Part shown: piece by piece, positions 23,177 through 35,500 of the stretch | Layout of the letters: the number at the start of each line of letters is the position of its first letter | Position numbering within the stretch: position 1 is the stretch's first letter | NCBI GenBank assembly: GCA_022606425.2 | Contig: JAHDVF020000734.1 | Span: 2,047,434 to 2,111,433 of the forward strand | DNA from: Lepidostoma basale | Lineage: Eukaryota; Arthropoda; Insecta; Trichoptera; Lepidostomatidae | Direction: 5' to 3' | Length of the DNA: 64,000 nt | Made by a program: the position numbers and the translations under genes | Notes under the pieces: model-generated | Seen by the model: the letters and a program-made list of their open reading frames with translations, nothing else | The model's database searches: none | Told to the model about the DNA's origin: nothing

Positions 23177-26100
23177 GCACACACACACATATTATACAAT
23201 TTTCTTAAAAATCAAATCTTTCTTCCTACCATGTGAAAATTTGTATGAAAGTAAATTGACAATTGCAGCTATCATGAAGCTGCTTCTTCTGTGTGAGTTG
23301 TTCACAAAGCGGAAGGGTGAGCTCTCACGAGAGGAACGGCACGAGATCATTCGATACGCGCGTTCTCGGCTCCCAGTGTTCCTGGCGCAGCTGCGCCGTT
23401 TGCTGGAGTGCCTCACAATTACCTTCAGCTCCATGACGCATGCGCAAAGGCATGAGGTCGCTACCTACATTGTTCCAGAGGTAATTCAAGGCAACCATGA
23501 CTTCCATAATAATAATAATAATAATAATAAATTGGATGATTTATAGAGCGCCATTTTTATGAATTAATCATCTCAAGGGCGCTTCCATATCATTATCCAA
23601 GTTTTATTACACAAAGACCAAACTTTTAATACATAGGTTTACTGTTATTGTATTACATTTAGTAATAGAATCCGAATCATTAGAGCGTATAATTGTATAG
23701 TGTGATGTTGTCTTTTGCAGATAGAAGCAATTCTCAGCACAATATCAGCGCTGATATTTGAGGTGAAGGTGGCGCTGGAGCAGATCATGCAGGCCCTGGA
23801 AGGCGGAGATGGGGAAACTTGGAAGGAAGGTCCCGGTGCCAGCGACGCTCTTGGCAAGTCACTCCGGGACGTGTTTCGTATCCGCGAGCTCTCCAAGCTA
23901 AAGAACTTTCACAAAAGGGTGGCCTTTAGTTTGATGCATCTCTTGTACAAAAAGTTTGTATACAGATATGTTTTACGTAACATAGTAATACTATTGAAAT
24001 GAAGTATTTATTTTCAAAGTAATCCCTCTTCAGGGAAAGTTTTGCTGGTATGACGGACAGCAATAGGGTACGGTCTGTATCCCGCAACTTGGACCAGCTA
24101 GTGGAGGAGCTACCCGTGTTTTTCCATCGGCTGGAGGAAGTCACTCTAGCCATGGACGACCACCTGCAATGGCGGGAATTTAAGTTTTGTTTCAAAGTCG
24201 CAACAAGCAAAGTGGTGAGTCCTTCACGGCCTTAAACATCAGATCTCTCTTTTGGAATCTAGCTTCTTACTCGTACAATTAAGTAAAGTTAGTAATATTA
24301 ATAAGAGTACGTTCTTCCAGTCTGGGATTCTGAATAAGCTTGTGATGCACCGCACCACCCTGCAGGATGTCATCACACGGCTGTGCTCGCTGGTGCAGAG
24401 AGACGCCTTCAGCGCGGGCCTCGTGAGTCTCGGCTTGCTGGTGGCGGCGCCCGACCCTTCCTCTGCGCCGGCTGCCCCCGCTGCAACCGCCCCTCCTGAC
24501 TCTTCCCAGCACAAGCCGCACGGATTTAAGGTTAACTTTCCATTACTTGTTGTCAAATAATTTGCTTTTTTTATTTCAAGTGTATTAATGATTTTTTTAT
24601 GAATCAAAACACAGTTTCACTATTAAGTTTATTTTTCTCAAATTTTGAAAACCTAAGCTCAAATGTGTTTTAATTCATTGTATACTTCTCAAATAGGTTT
24701 TATATTATAACAACAAAATTTTCAATTTCAGTTGAATTTAGTAGATACCTTGATGAAACCGCCTCCAATCTGCAATAGTAACCTGTCAAAGGCATCCGGA
24801 AGATTACTCAAATCCGAAAGGTTCGCAGACATGGTCTTTGAAATTCCAGTTCAGACTCCCATCCACGTGAATTCCAAGAATAACCTTGGCAATTCGACTA
24901 CCAGCAAGTTCCTACCGACCAAAACAGTCCGTGAGTAGTACCCAGACTTGTATATTGATTTAATATACCCTTTCTCAGAGGCTCGAGTATTAATCGTACA
25001 TTCCCTCATGTAGATCTGTCGTCTGCCCCTGTGAAGGAGGAGGTGGCGCCAGATGGCGGCATGGCCGCAAGCGGAGGAGGCGCGGCGCAGGGCAGCGGCA
25101 GCGTGGTCATGAAGGCGCACCGCGTGGTGGTGGCTGCGCGCTGCGACTGGTTTCGAAGGGCGCTGCAGTCGGGAATGAAGGAAGCCATCCACAGGTGGGC
25201 ACTGGCAGCCGTGCCGCTAGATAGCTGTGTCGTAGTATAGTGATCTAGGTGGGACATACATTGACGGTGGCGTGTGTGGCTGTCCTCAGGCGGATAGTGA
25301 TTCATGATACGACGCCGGTGCTGTTCCGCAAGCTGCTGGGCTTCCTGTACACCGGGCGCCTGGAGACGCGTGCCGCGGGCAGCGAGCAGCTGCTGGAGCT
25401 CCTGCAGCTGGGGGACCGCTACGGGCTGGAGGCCGTGAAGCGCACGGCCGAGGGCGCCCTTGCCGCACGCCACCTGGACCGGGAGTCGGCATTCTACTAT
25501 CTGCGCCTCGCCGACCACTACAGTGCTGCTTATCTTCGGGTTCGTTCTCAATCTCCTCGCACTGTTTATGGCACACAATAATTTTTTTATTTTGCATAAT
25601 CTACTGTGATAAGCTGTCGGCTGGTTGCAGGAGGCGAGTGTTCGCTACATCGTGACGCGCCAAGGGTTGCTGGGCAGCGAGCAGTTTGGGGAGCTGCCGC
25701 GTGCTCTGCAGGCAGAGGTGTTGGGCTCCGCAGCCCCTCCTCTGGGGCCTGCGGTGGGGGCGGGGGGCGGCACCCGGCGCTGGGCTGACAGTCTCCCGCA
25801 CGAGGCGCTGCAGGCGCTGCTGGATGCCACCACCCTGGACGATGTATGCTCTACCCTTACACTACCCCTTCTATTATCGCACATACCTGTCATATAATAT
25901 TATAATACTGACATATTATAATCCCAATCTTACGGAAGAAGAATCTATCACAAATGGACCCTCGATGAGTGGATTCTCTATCAACATTCTTTATGAACGG
26001 TTTTGCCGGATGTCTGAAAGACCCATCACTATTTACTTTTTACAAGTGATAGAGGGTGCTATGTCTATGGTGTGTGGTGGTCTGTTTTCTTTCAATTGCC

Positions 26101-27031
26101 TGGCGTTATCTCTCTAGTTGTCCACAGTAGAAGTGAGAATCAATCGTCTGACCAACTGGAAGTAACTCATGGTGGACGATTCCTTTCCAGTCCCACCACA
26201 CACACAGCATCACCTTTTTTGGCGTCAATCCTGGCTTCCCATCCCTTGTCTACGATCTTTGACACTTCCGATTGTCTTACGTGATCCATTTTTCATCACT
26301 GGTTATGACACGTTGGCTTGATTTTATTGCATTTCAGCAGCGCATTGCAGATGTTAATTCAGTCTCGTTCAACTCATGAGGATCCCATATATCGAGCTTC
26401 CTATTGTAGTCAGCTTTGTGTAAATGGTTCAAAGCAGTTTTGTGGTCAATGCGTATTGCTGATATGCTTATCTTGCCGGATTTTTTCAATAATCTCATTA
26501 GCTTTTTCAGTGATTGAACGACCAGAGTGTGACTCATCTTTCACATCAAAATTACCAGAACGAAAGCTATTAATGATTATGGAATTCAGTTGGATTATTC
26601 ATAAGTATTATGACGAGTGTGCGTGTCATGGTGTGTGAATGTAGAAGAGGCATGATGATAAGTTAAGTTCGTTTAGTTTTCAAGCCTTGCTAGAAAGAAT
26701 GTCACCTGGCCGATGTCATCATTGTCGAGATATTTTTTGGAACGAATTAATAAATAAATCATTTTGAAACGAATGTGGTGGCCTACTGATGAATTTTTTA
26801 TTTATTTATAAAAATCTCTTTTAGGGATCCAATTCAGAGTGCAGCAGTGTGGAGGAGATGTCCATCGACAGAACTCGCCTCAGTGATTGCTTGGCTCGTC
26901 TGCGGGACGTCCTCGGACCGCACGTTCCTCTCGATGAGCTCAATAGGATAGCCATGGCTGCCGATTGTGACGCTAATAGAGCTGTTAACTTTTATTACTC
27001 TCAGTCCCGCAGTTCCGCAGATGAATCATGA
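21413..27031 (+). CDS. Double BTB/POZ-domain protein, 14 coding exons
   Basis: Exons: 21413-21445, 21985-22037, 22117-22285, 22374-22809, 22954-23094, 23269-23480, 23721-23953, 24034-24214, 24321-24530, 24732-24930, 25014-25194, 25290-25539, 25631-25843, 26825-27031. They join in phase to about 905 residues. The N-terminus (MAARSFVGTWE, then VETCIIHGNCGV) is a beta-rich region of unknown class. A first BTB fold starts near residue 129 (DGFFSDMVIEAEDHKQFHVH) and a helical region follows (231-555). A second BTB spans about 578-700: ERFADMVFEIP, a low-complexity insert, then HRVVVAARCDWFRRAL and LLGFLYTGRLE; a BACK-like segment follows. The C-terminus (LNRIAMAADCDANRAVNFYY) looks like a UBA/CUE helix bundle. 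BTB proteins commonly serve as dimeric adaptors, often for Cullin-3; that role is inferred. Intron 5 uses a GC donor. The exon 7 donor (23954) is weak and set by phase. Exon 1 is inferred from frame fit. The poly(A) site is not clear. Confidence 0.85.
23095..23268 (+). other. GC-AG intron of the BTB gene
   Basis: The exon ending at 23094 is followed by GCAAGT rather than GT. G|GCAAGT matches the known consensus of GC donors, the acceptor is AATTGCAG at 23261-23268, and the G+CT junction keeps the frame. No GT in the vicinity gives an open join. Confidence 0.75.
23125..23190. repeat. (CA)n microsatellite in intron 5
   Basis: About 30 CA units with a few CG variants near the end, 30 bases downstream of the GC donor. 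Confidence 0.95.
23508..23590. repeat. (AAT)n plus GCGCC...GGGCGC repeat in intron 6
   Basis: An (AAT)n run is followed by TTATAGAGCGCC and, 20 bases on, CTCAAGGGCGCTT. The same arrangement (GTATAGCGCC, CTCAAGGGCGCTT) occurs at 51501-51542. The pair of inverted GCGCC and GGCGC words resembles a widely dispersed invertebrate repeat end, but I cannot name the family. Confidence 0.6.
25930..26650 (-). mobile_element. mariner relic in BTB intron 13, antisense
   Basis: On the minus strand a degraded N-terminal half gives FRSGNFDVKDESHSGR near 26560, then DHKTALNHLHKADYNRKLD and DPHELNETEL in frame 26537-26334. Further fragments correspond to DEKW, CVWWDWKG and YCGQLER (about 26300-26090). The order and motifs are those of a DD34D mariner. 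The C-terminal third is missing. It fills most of the 981-bp intron 25844-26824. Confidence 0.82.
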
Positions 27032-28565
27032 GCCGGGGCACATCAAGTCACCTCGGATAATAAGGATTAACCCTTCTTACTACCTTATTACCTTCTTATA
27101 TCTTTATGGGTTTTTCTCCATTTAAAGTATTTGTGATTTAATGTAAGTTATTATATAACGCATTATATATTATATTAAGATTTACATTTTGGCAACATAT
27201 TTCCTCTACCATCCAGTAGTAGTGCAGTACTGTCTTGCAGCATGATTATTTGGGTGTTATAAGTAGTTTAATTGGCTAAACCTGATTGAATTAAAACACT
27301 TTGTCAGTTGAGCTCAGTCTATTGATAATTGTAATTTTAATATATAACCCAATTTATATAAAAGTTGATTGAATTATTTGTTTATTCTGACATTTGATTT
27401 ACATATTAAAATGCCATTTTCACTTTAATATGCAGATTTTGTGTATGCCAAGTGACATGGAATCATCTTCCCAATGAGTATTGTTATTTGGATAGAATAG
27501 CCGCTCCATGGCGACTCCCTCCTCCAGGTACCAAAGTAAGCCGTGTGATTTCTACTGCTAACATTATTTTTATTGGTGAGAAGATATTGTTAACTGATTG
27601 TTATCTTGTTATTAAAATTTTAATATAAAAAATTGTATGTATTGTGTAAAATGAATACTTGCCTAAATATGTACTATCTATGTTTATTTGTATTTCTGGA
27701 TGCAGGAATGTTTTGTGTTAATGTGACGAGTTGCCTGCTATCGCCATCACTTGTGATGTGTTTTGATACTTCGGGGAACATTTCATTTGTTCTGTACTGA
27801 CGGTTCTACTTGTAGGTTACACTTTTGGAGTATGTTTTTAATTTGTCACACCTTTCTGTCAAATATAATATATTTCTCATATTTATTAGGGGCAAACATT
27901 TTAATGAAAAGGGGTCAGTAAGTTCCCAATAGGTAATTTTCTATGGAATTGTACAAAACTTATTTGTAACCTTGTTATGCACACTTCGTCCTTGTAATAC
28001 AAAATTATTTTATATTTCAACATTTCTGTTGAGTTTGATACATTTGTTTCAATAATTGTGGTGAAACGTTGTGGTTCGAGTCAAATTCTGATGGTTGTTC
28101 AATATTTTATTGTTGAAACGGAAGATGCGTAGTCGGTTGATGAGCTGTTGAACACAAATTGATTGATATAATCTTGCTGGAAATTTGATTACAAACATAT
28201 TAGTGGCGCCATCTCTTGCTGAGGCCTGGTACTTGGTATACAACCCTAGTATGATACAAAGGTCCTAAATAATTGTGTTTTTAATTTAGAAGATGTTTTG
28301 TACTTAACAGTATTTAGAATAACTAGAAAGTCAATATGTACCTATCCTTAGAATATTAAAGTCTGCACACCTGGCATACAATACATAGTTAAGACAAGAG
28401 TTCACTTATCACCCCAAATGTAAGAAGCTGACTTTCTGTTGATCGTATTGATAAGATTGTGTTGCCTTATTAGGCCTCTGGCGGGCAGATTCAGCATGAA
28501 CACAGTTTACAAGTTAATTAAGTCATGCAGATCATGCATTCCTCTACATATTTTCTTAAATCAAA
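27032..28565 (+). other. 3' untranslated or downstream region of BTB gene
   Basis: No coding frame. There is no clear AATAAA soon after the stop; the first good one I see is at 29273-29278, with ATTAAA variants at about 27296 and 27405. The transcript end is therefore open. Confidence 0.45.
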
Positions 28566-28830
28566 GAATTAAACTGAACTCTGAAAGGGATGAACTCCTC
28601 TGGTGCCGAGGTGAGCAGAATGTCGGTAAGGCGAAAAGGAAATTTCTGGAGCAGGTGGATGAACTTATATATTTGGAATGAAAGTGAAGCTCGGAATAGG
28701 CAAAAGATGGTTGAAAGTAGACAAAATGCTGTAGAAATGAGATTATGGCAGCGGAGGAGTCTATTGTGCATGATAGGCTCTATGGATGTTGAGGATGCTA
28801 GAAAAGAGTGAAGAGAAAAGCAGTTATCTA
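28566..28830 (+). mobile_element. LINE reverse transcriptase fragment
   Basis: LNSERDELLWCRGEQNVGK is followed at about 28690-28800 by words equivalent to the AVEMR and MDVEDARKE segments of the LINE at 52600-53345. Frames are broken by stops. Confidence 0.55.
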
Positions 28831-29599
28831 CTCTACTCTCTCTGTTGACCGTGTGTACCGTACATTGTAAACAATATGATGGTTTGTTCAGAACATAAAA
28901 CTGAAAGCATTCTTTACTGCAAACTTCATCAAGAGATAATTTAAAACACTCGCACCACTATAGAGCCAACAAATTTCCCAGTAGCCCGTAGTCGCACCAA
29001 GTTGTCAATTGTTCAATTTGGTTCTACATTTCCAGTTATTTTAATTGGTCGGTAATAAAATAGGTATCATTGGATGAATGATATAATGATAGCATGTCAC
29101 CTAATCAATGGAATATGTTTTAGGCGCTAATTATTTCATAGAAAGTAAATCAAAATTATTATCCCACTTTCAATTAGACATATCCGTTTGATTCTGGGAT
29201 TTTTTACAAAGTAAAATGCAAACTTTGGTTGGAAGTTTTCTTTATTTTTCTAGTATAATAACTATTCATCTTAATAAAGTTTTATTGTTCCACATTCATG
29301 TTGTATTTTCATTTCAATAGAAGATATTCCCCTTTAAAAAAAATGCATGTTAATAATAAATAATAATAAAAAAAGTTAACCACCGATAAAATATGACTGT
29401 TTTAATATCACTAAATCTAATGAATTACTTTAGTTACTCAAAATGCTGTTATCTAACTTTCCAAATTGGCGGAAAGAACATCGGGAATATCAATCCTGCA
29501 CCGCAGATTCACAAGGATACAGCGCCTGTACAGTGATAAAGGGATACTGTTATATTATATCTGCACTACGATCTACCTACAAGTTCTGCCGCAATTAGA
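28831..29599. other. No gene seen
   Basis: AT-rich; contains AATAAA at 29273-29278. Confidence 0.5.
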
Positions 29600-29835
29600 T
29601 GGCCTATCATTAAAGAGAGTGAGGGTGGGACAGATGTGTACAATGGGCTATGGAGAGACACATGCTTAACATAAGTCAGAGGGAAAAAATACCCAATACC
29701 GATATCAGATGCTGAACAAAGTGGAAATGGGCAGGACATGTCGCTAGACAGAGAACAGAAACCACGAGAGACCCCAAAAATGGATGGGCTAACGACCCAT
29801 TTCCAGTCGGGGAAAGAAGATTGAATCACACAGGA
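29600..29835 (+). mobile_element. LINE reverse transcriptase C-terminal fragment
   Basis: One + frame gives RAMERHMLNISQREK, then IPNTDIRC, then KWKWAGHVARQRTE and NGWANDPFP, the standard thumb motifs. It is in the opposite orientation to the similar piece at 17170-17425, yet both lie immediately upstream of the same dispersed repeat. Confidence 0.72.
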
Positions 29836-29869
29836 TATATATCCAAAAATATTTTTTCAGCATGCAAGT

Positions 29870-31421
29870 TGTAAAAAGCTACTGCCAGGGACTTCTAAAA
29901 TATGATCTTGGCTGGTAGCGGAAATAATAATTGGAAGCCTGTCAACCTTCTCTTGGCCTAGCCTGGAAGCAGCCTCCCATCCCAGTGGATAGTAGCAAGC
30001 ACTAACTAAAAATGCTACCACTTGCTACCACTTCATTTGGAAGACAACGTAATACTGTCTATGTTTAAGCGCTATGGTCTGTTTTCCCAACAACCAGAAC
30101 TAGGTCCACTTCTTTTCTCAATCTTCATAAACGATGTCACGAAAGCAATACACTTCTCGCGATTTCTTTTATTTGCAGACCTAAAACTTTTCTTAAAAAT
30201 AACAACATTGGAGGACTGTATGAGTTTGCAATCCGATATTGACAGGATTGTTGACTGGAGCAAGTGCAACCAGATTTACTTCAACATATCGAAATGTGTT
30301 ATAATGTCATTTTCTAGGGCACACTACATTACATATCATCGATATTCCATGAGTAATGAAAGCCTCAAACGTGTATCTACTGTCAGAGATCTTGGGATAA
30401 TTTACGAAAGTCGATTAACATTTTGTGCTCAGATCAAGAAGGTATGTGACGTTTCGTTAAAGATGCTGGGTTTTGTTTTTCGAACTGTTAGGGTTTTCAG
30501 AGATACCCGGGTCCTTAGAACTCTGTATAACTCCTTAGTCAGAAGCAGAATCGAGGGAGGTGCCGTGATATGGAGTCCTCATGAGGCTCAGTATTCTCTA
30601 ATATTGGAGAGGGTTCAAAAGAAATTCTTGAGAGCCCTCTACATGAGAGAGTACGGGGTATATCCTTGGCTCTATCCAACAGCATTTCTCTTGGGTATGC
30701 TGGGGGTATAACTCCCTCGGACTGAGGAGGGAAGGATTACTGTCAACACATTTTTTCAAACTGATTCGGGGCTCTATTGAGAATTTCTATGTTCTGGAGC
30801 AAATAGGTATTTTTGTTCCTGATAACTACCTACGACAGCGTTGTTCTTTGCTCCGTCACGCAGAACCAACCTGCCTTTGGTGATGCCAGTAGGAAGAGCA
30901 ATTCGGATGCTGAATCTAATCATCTCGGATTTGGACATTTTCAGTGTCAGTGAGGCAGTATTCATAAAAAAAATATTGTAAATTCTGGAAAGAGCCTCAC
31001 TGACATCGATATATTTGGATTACTTCTGATATGTAGGATTTTTTGGTCTCATGTTGTTTTATCTTATCTTTGTAACACCGTTTTGTGTCCAAATGAGTCG
31101 CCTAAATGTTTTATTGTTTGTAATGTCTCATTTGTGTATCATGTATAAATAAATAAATAACTGCGACGCCGCGTGTACTATACCCCCTATCGTGAATCAT
31201 ATATGCTGTTGGGTTTTAGTATAGTGATTTAATGTATATTTGATATTATTAAGTTTGTTAACGTGCATTAAATTAAATTTATTTTTTATCTTAAATTTGT
31301 GAAAAAACTACTGTTACCACTTAGAATTATGCGAATGACCAAATTTTTTCTGGCGTTAGTTTTAGACCAGTTAGAAAAAACAGAGAGGGTGAGATATAAA
31401 AAAAAATAAAGGCCACCCTAA
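29870..31421. repeat. Second copy of the TTAGGGTGGCC element, split
   Basis: The segments 29870-30108 and 31159-31421 match 17670-17890 and 17890-18059 in order: AAAAAGCTACTGCCA, CATTTGGAAGACA, TGCTGTTGGGTT, TAGTTTTAGACCA, and the end GGCCACCCTAA at 31411-31421. A jockey element sits between them. The left end of this copy was not found. Confidence 0.7.
30109..31158 (+). mobile_element. jockey-like LINE, 5'-truncated
   Basis: The frame 30022-30711 holds the reverse transcriptase from LGPLLFSIFINDV through the catalytic box, here FADLKLF where the family has FADD, so one catalytic aspartate codon has been lost. It continues with DWSKCNQIYFNISKC, STVRDLGIIYES, YNSLVRSRIEGGAVIW and LERVQKKFLRALYMREYG. 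The 3' end has an AATAAATAAATAA tail at about 31146-31158. It is inserted into a repeat copy whose uninterrupted form is at 17.7-18.06 kb, which gives the boundaries. Same family as 6765-7380. Confidence 0.86.
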
Positions 31422-32590
31422 TGTACATCTGCATACACCCTATGTGCTTCTCGTAATAAATGCCAAATCATTTTAATTTGGTTTGTCAATTACACACATC
31501 CAATTCCCGGACGAACCGTGGTTTAATATGAATCTAGGGCATTGATAGAGGTTGATGAAGAAGGCGTAGATACAAAAGTGTACGTATGTAGATTCTTCTA
31601 CCATGTGGGTTCCCGCGGAGTCGAAGGATACTATACTAAATACATGAGATTAATGTTTCAAGCTAACATCTTAATCACAAGGGAATTTTTAAATAAAAAA
31701 ACTCCTAAGTATGAACATGGAACCTATCATGCGAGTCCTTCCTTATATACCTACTGCCATTTCGAGACGACGTCGGTCTTCCCTACAGCAGAATCTTTAA
31801 AAAGGAAATGTAATTTATTTAAAATTAATGAACATGAAGATTTTTAACATTGTTATTTGATTGAAATTTTGGTACTTTACAAATAGGTACAAAAATTTAT
31901 AGTATGAAAAAAATTATAGTATTTACCTGGCCGTAAGTACCATAAACAATTTTTCCAATAACGAGATTTATGGGGCCGTATGTACCGTCTTGTTACGAAT
32001 TAATTGCTGTCACGGGGTGAAAAATGAAAATTCCCCTCACTCTCGATCTCGAAGCAACTCCTCACAACGTGTTGCCCAGTGTTTATCCGCTAATGTAATT
32101 ATTATTATGTTAATTGAGATTGCTCCGGGATGTACTCGTATAGTGATATGAGATTGAAACCAATATTTACTATTTACAATTATATTTAATGACACAAAAT
32201 AATGAAACAAGCTTACTTATGAACTAAAGAGGACTTACATGCTGTTCGTTGGCCAACAAATTAAAACTAACGTAACTAACGAAGGCGGCGATCGGCGGCG
32301 AGGACCGACGCTGACGGAAGCCGGCGCGGCGGCGGGTTGGCCAGCACGAGGACTGCCAGAGGCTGCACGGCACAGAAGGATACCCGGCGTCCACTTCTAT
32401 CTCCCGGGCTGAGGGGCATCACGCAGATGATGGACCGCGGAGGGCACGAGTCTTCTTCACAGCGACAGCGGTGGCCAGGATCAAGCCCCAATGGTGATTA
32501 GCTGGCGCCATGCGGCACGTATCGCGAACTTTTGAGATTATCTCCCCGAAGTCTGGTATAACACTTCGCGATCTTTTTAGAATATGTCCC
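31422..32590. other. No gene established; GC-rich patch 32276-32520
   Basis: The frame 31542-31847 (+, 101 codons) has no motif that I recognise and follows no clear splice site. The patch 32276-32520 is CpG-rich and continues on the far side of the Transib insertion at 35765-35830, so it is one GC-rich stretch split by that element. Confidence 0.4.
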
Positions 32591-32595
32591 CGGCG

Positions 32596-35500
32596 CACTA
32601 TGGGGCAGGATTCAGATTTCTCATACAATAACCCAAAAAATAAAAATTATGATTCATTAAACGCTTTGTTATTATATGATGACTCAGATATATTTAGCAT
32701 ATGACCACGAGCAGATAGACAAGCTAGACTTTGTACGTTCGCTCTAGCACCCCTCAATCGGAGCCGATTACTCGTAGAGATTACACGTCCGTTATTTCAA
32801 GTCAGCGCAACACCTAGTTTCTAACATTTCTTTAGTTGTATTATTGATAAAAAATTTAAAGTTTTAGTATGGAACCTTACACGTCAGGTATGTATACTCT
32901 TTTTCGAGTTAAATTAATTGTAATTACGGCTTGTTTTAAATGTAAAAAAATTAAACCGATTTCGCATTAAAATGATACAGGTTTTTGTAATATTAAAAAA
33001 ACATTTAGAGATTTAGTATAGAGTCCCGATGAATTCCGCAAGTATTTTAATTGATTTATAATAAGTAATTGTTGTACTTTATTGATATGATGTTATTTTT
33101 TGCCACTTTTTGCACCTTTTTATAATAACAGCACATTTCGAATAACCAAAAATGGGAAAAAAATACACCAATTTTGTATCTTATTCTGTTTTTCTTTTTC
33201 TCACATACCTAGGTACCAGCTCCAGCACTTTGTTCATGACAAAGCATCAATTAATTACGCTTATGAAGAGTTCCGGAAAAGAAAAATTGGAGGATCAGAT
33301 TGATTTCCTGCAAAAAGAAATCATAAAACGGACAGGGTGTGTTGATGAGTGAGGAAAAAGTGTTACGAAAATTTTTATTCGGTTTTAATTTGATTATAAA
33401 TCATGATGGGAATCAGCTCACTGGATGAAAGAAAGATTTCTCGATGTTAATAAAACGTGGCTTGATACATCCGTTTCTTTCATCCGCGCTACAAAAACAT
33501 GTGGCGGTCGCCCGATGATTCCTTTTTTTTTTTTTTTTTTTGCGTATACAACAGGTTGCTTGAACCCAATTACAGTATACATTTTTTTTTTAAGCTGATA
33601 TATTGATTCTCGTGACATGTGACAGGTAGCCAATCTATCGCCATTTTATTGTCACGTGAATACTACGCCAGACCAAAGACAATGTGACAATCACACTGCC
33701 GTCGCCGGGAATCGAACCCAGAACCTTCGGAATGGGAATCAGAGCTCTTACCACTCTGCCACGAAGGTCGTCGTTGTGGAGAGTACAGAAAGGGTGAAGC
33801 GGCAAAAGACGGTTAATCTGAGGAATTCTGGAAACTTAGAGCTGCAGGACAGGCAGATGCCTCAAAGTTGGTTCGAGGTATTTTATCTGTTCCAACAGGT
33901 TCAGGTAAATCTCATCAAACTTCCAGGGAGTCTTTTGGAAACGTTTTCATGTCAGCAGAAGATGCTTTAGCACTTTTAATAGAAGCGGACTTGTCTCCAC
34001 ATCAGTATAACGCTATTAAGTTGAAATCTAAAAACCTATATCCTTTGTATAAAACTGTACAGGCCTAAAAAAGACGATGTTATCCAGAGCCAGAAAATAT
34101 ACATGTCACGGATACTTTGGTATATGTTGATTTGCAGATCATGCTTAATCTCACGATTGAGCGTTTAATTATCACCCATCAAGATGTTGTTTTTACACTC
34201 AAACCCAAAGAATTAAATAATATGATATTATATTCCAAATGGGGAGTTGATGGAGGTTCGGGGCACAGTTCACATAAACAGGCTTTTTTTGACGCAGATG
34301 CCGATAATGCAGCGGTTTTTATCACATAATTTGTCCCCTTACGCCTAGTGTCTGGTGCCAAAATTATTTGGCAAAATCCAAGACCTGGTTCAACGAGGTA
34401 TTGCAGACCTCTGAAAATAGAATTTATTAAGGAATGCACAGCAGTCCCTTTGGAAGAGAAACGAAGGGTAGATGAAGAAATAAAAAAATATTACCACAAC
34501 CATAGTCAGACTAGATGGGCGCGTTATTGTAATCAAACATCATTTAATATTCGCAATGATTGATGGCAAAGAATATAATGCTATCACACATACTTCTTCT
34601 ACCCAAAAATGTTACATACGTGGTGCCACATCTAAAGAATTGAATTATATAGGTGCATTGCTAATAAAATAAATAAAAACAGGAAATTTAGAATTCGGCA
34701 TTTCGGTCTTGCACGGATGGATACGCTTTTTTGAGTGTCTTCTCCATTTGACGTACAAACTGCCTATAAAAAAATGGCAGGCTCGGGGGACAGACAAGGA
34801 AATCGTTGAAGAAACAAAGAAAAAAATTCAAGCTCAGTTCAAAGAAAAACTAGATTTGATCGTGGACAAACCAAAGCCGGGCTTTGGTAACACAAACGAT
34901 GGAAATACCGCCAGGCGTTTTTTTAAATGCAGAGGTGTCTGCAGAAATAACCAATTTAGATGTAGAATTAATAAGAAAAATGCACGCCATTTTAAAAGTT
35001 ATATCATGTGGTCATGAAATTAGTGTGGAAAAATACCGGGAGTATGCGTTACATACAGCCAGATATTTTGAAGAAAAATATCCGTGGTGTAATATGCCAC
35101 CCACACTTCACGAATATTTAATGCACGGACCTGAAATAATAAAAACATCAATATTGCCGACTGGTCAATAACCGAAGAAGCGCAGGAAGCACGTAACAAA
35201 GATTTTTAAAAGTTTAGGGAGCACCACTCGAGGAAATCCAGCAGAACGAATTCAAACAGGGATATTTTTAATTTTCTTTTACTCTCATCAGATCCTTCAA
35301 TAACTAGTAAGAGGAAATTACCGAAAGAGAAACTAACTAGACTCCCCAAAGGCGTTTTGGATCTGATGATACCTCCATCTACAGGGTCCTCCAGCCAAAG
35401 CGAAAATGATGAATCCGATGACAATGATGGTATACCAGAAATATCTGATAACGAGTAAAAAAAATATTGGTCTGTGGTTATGAAGGGTAAAATCGACGTT

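Noticed and set aside
31542..31847. 101-codon frame as a gene
   Set aside because: No motif, no clear splice sites and TE-rich surroundings; left as unassigned.
33697..33770. Functional tRNA-Gly gene
   Set aside because: The promoter boxes are perfect, but stems have mismatches, and the position within a Transib next to an A-rich tail fits a SINE.
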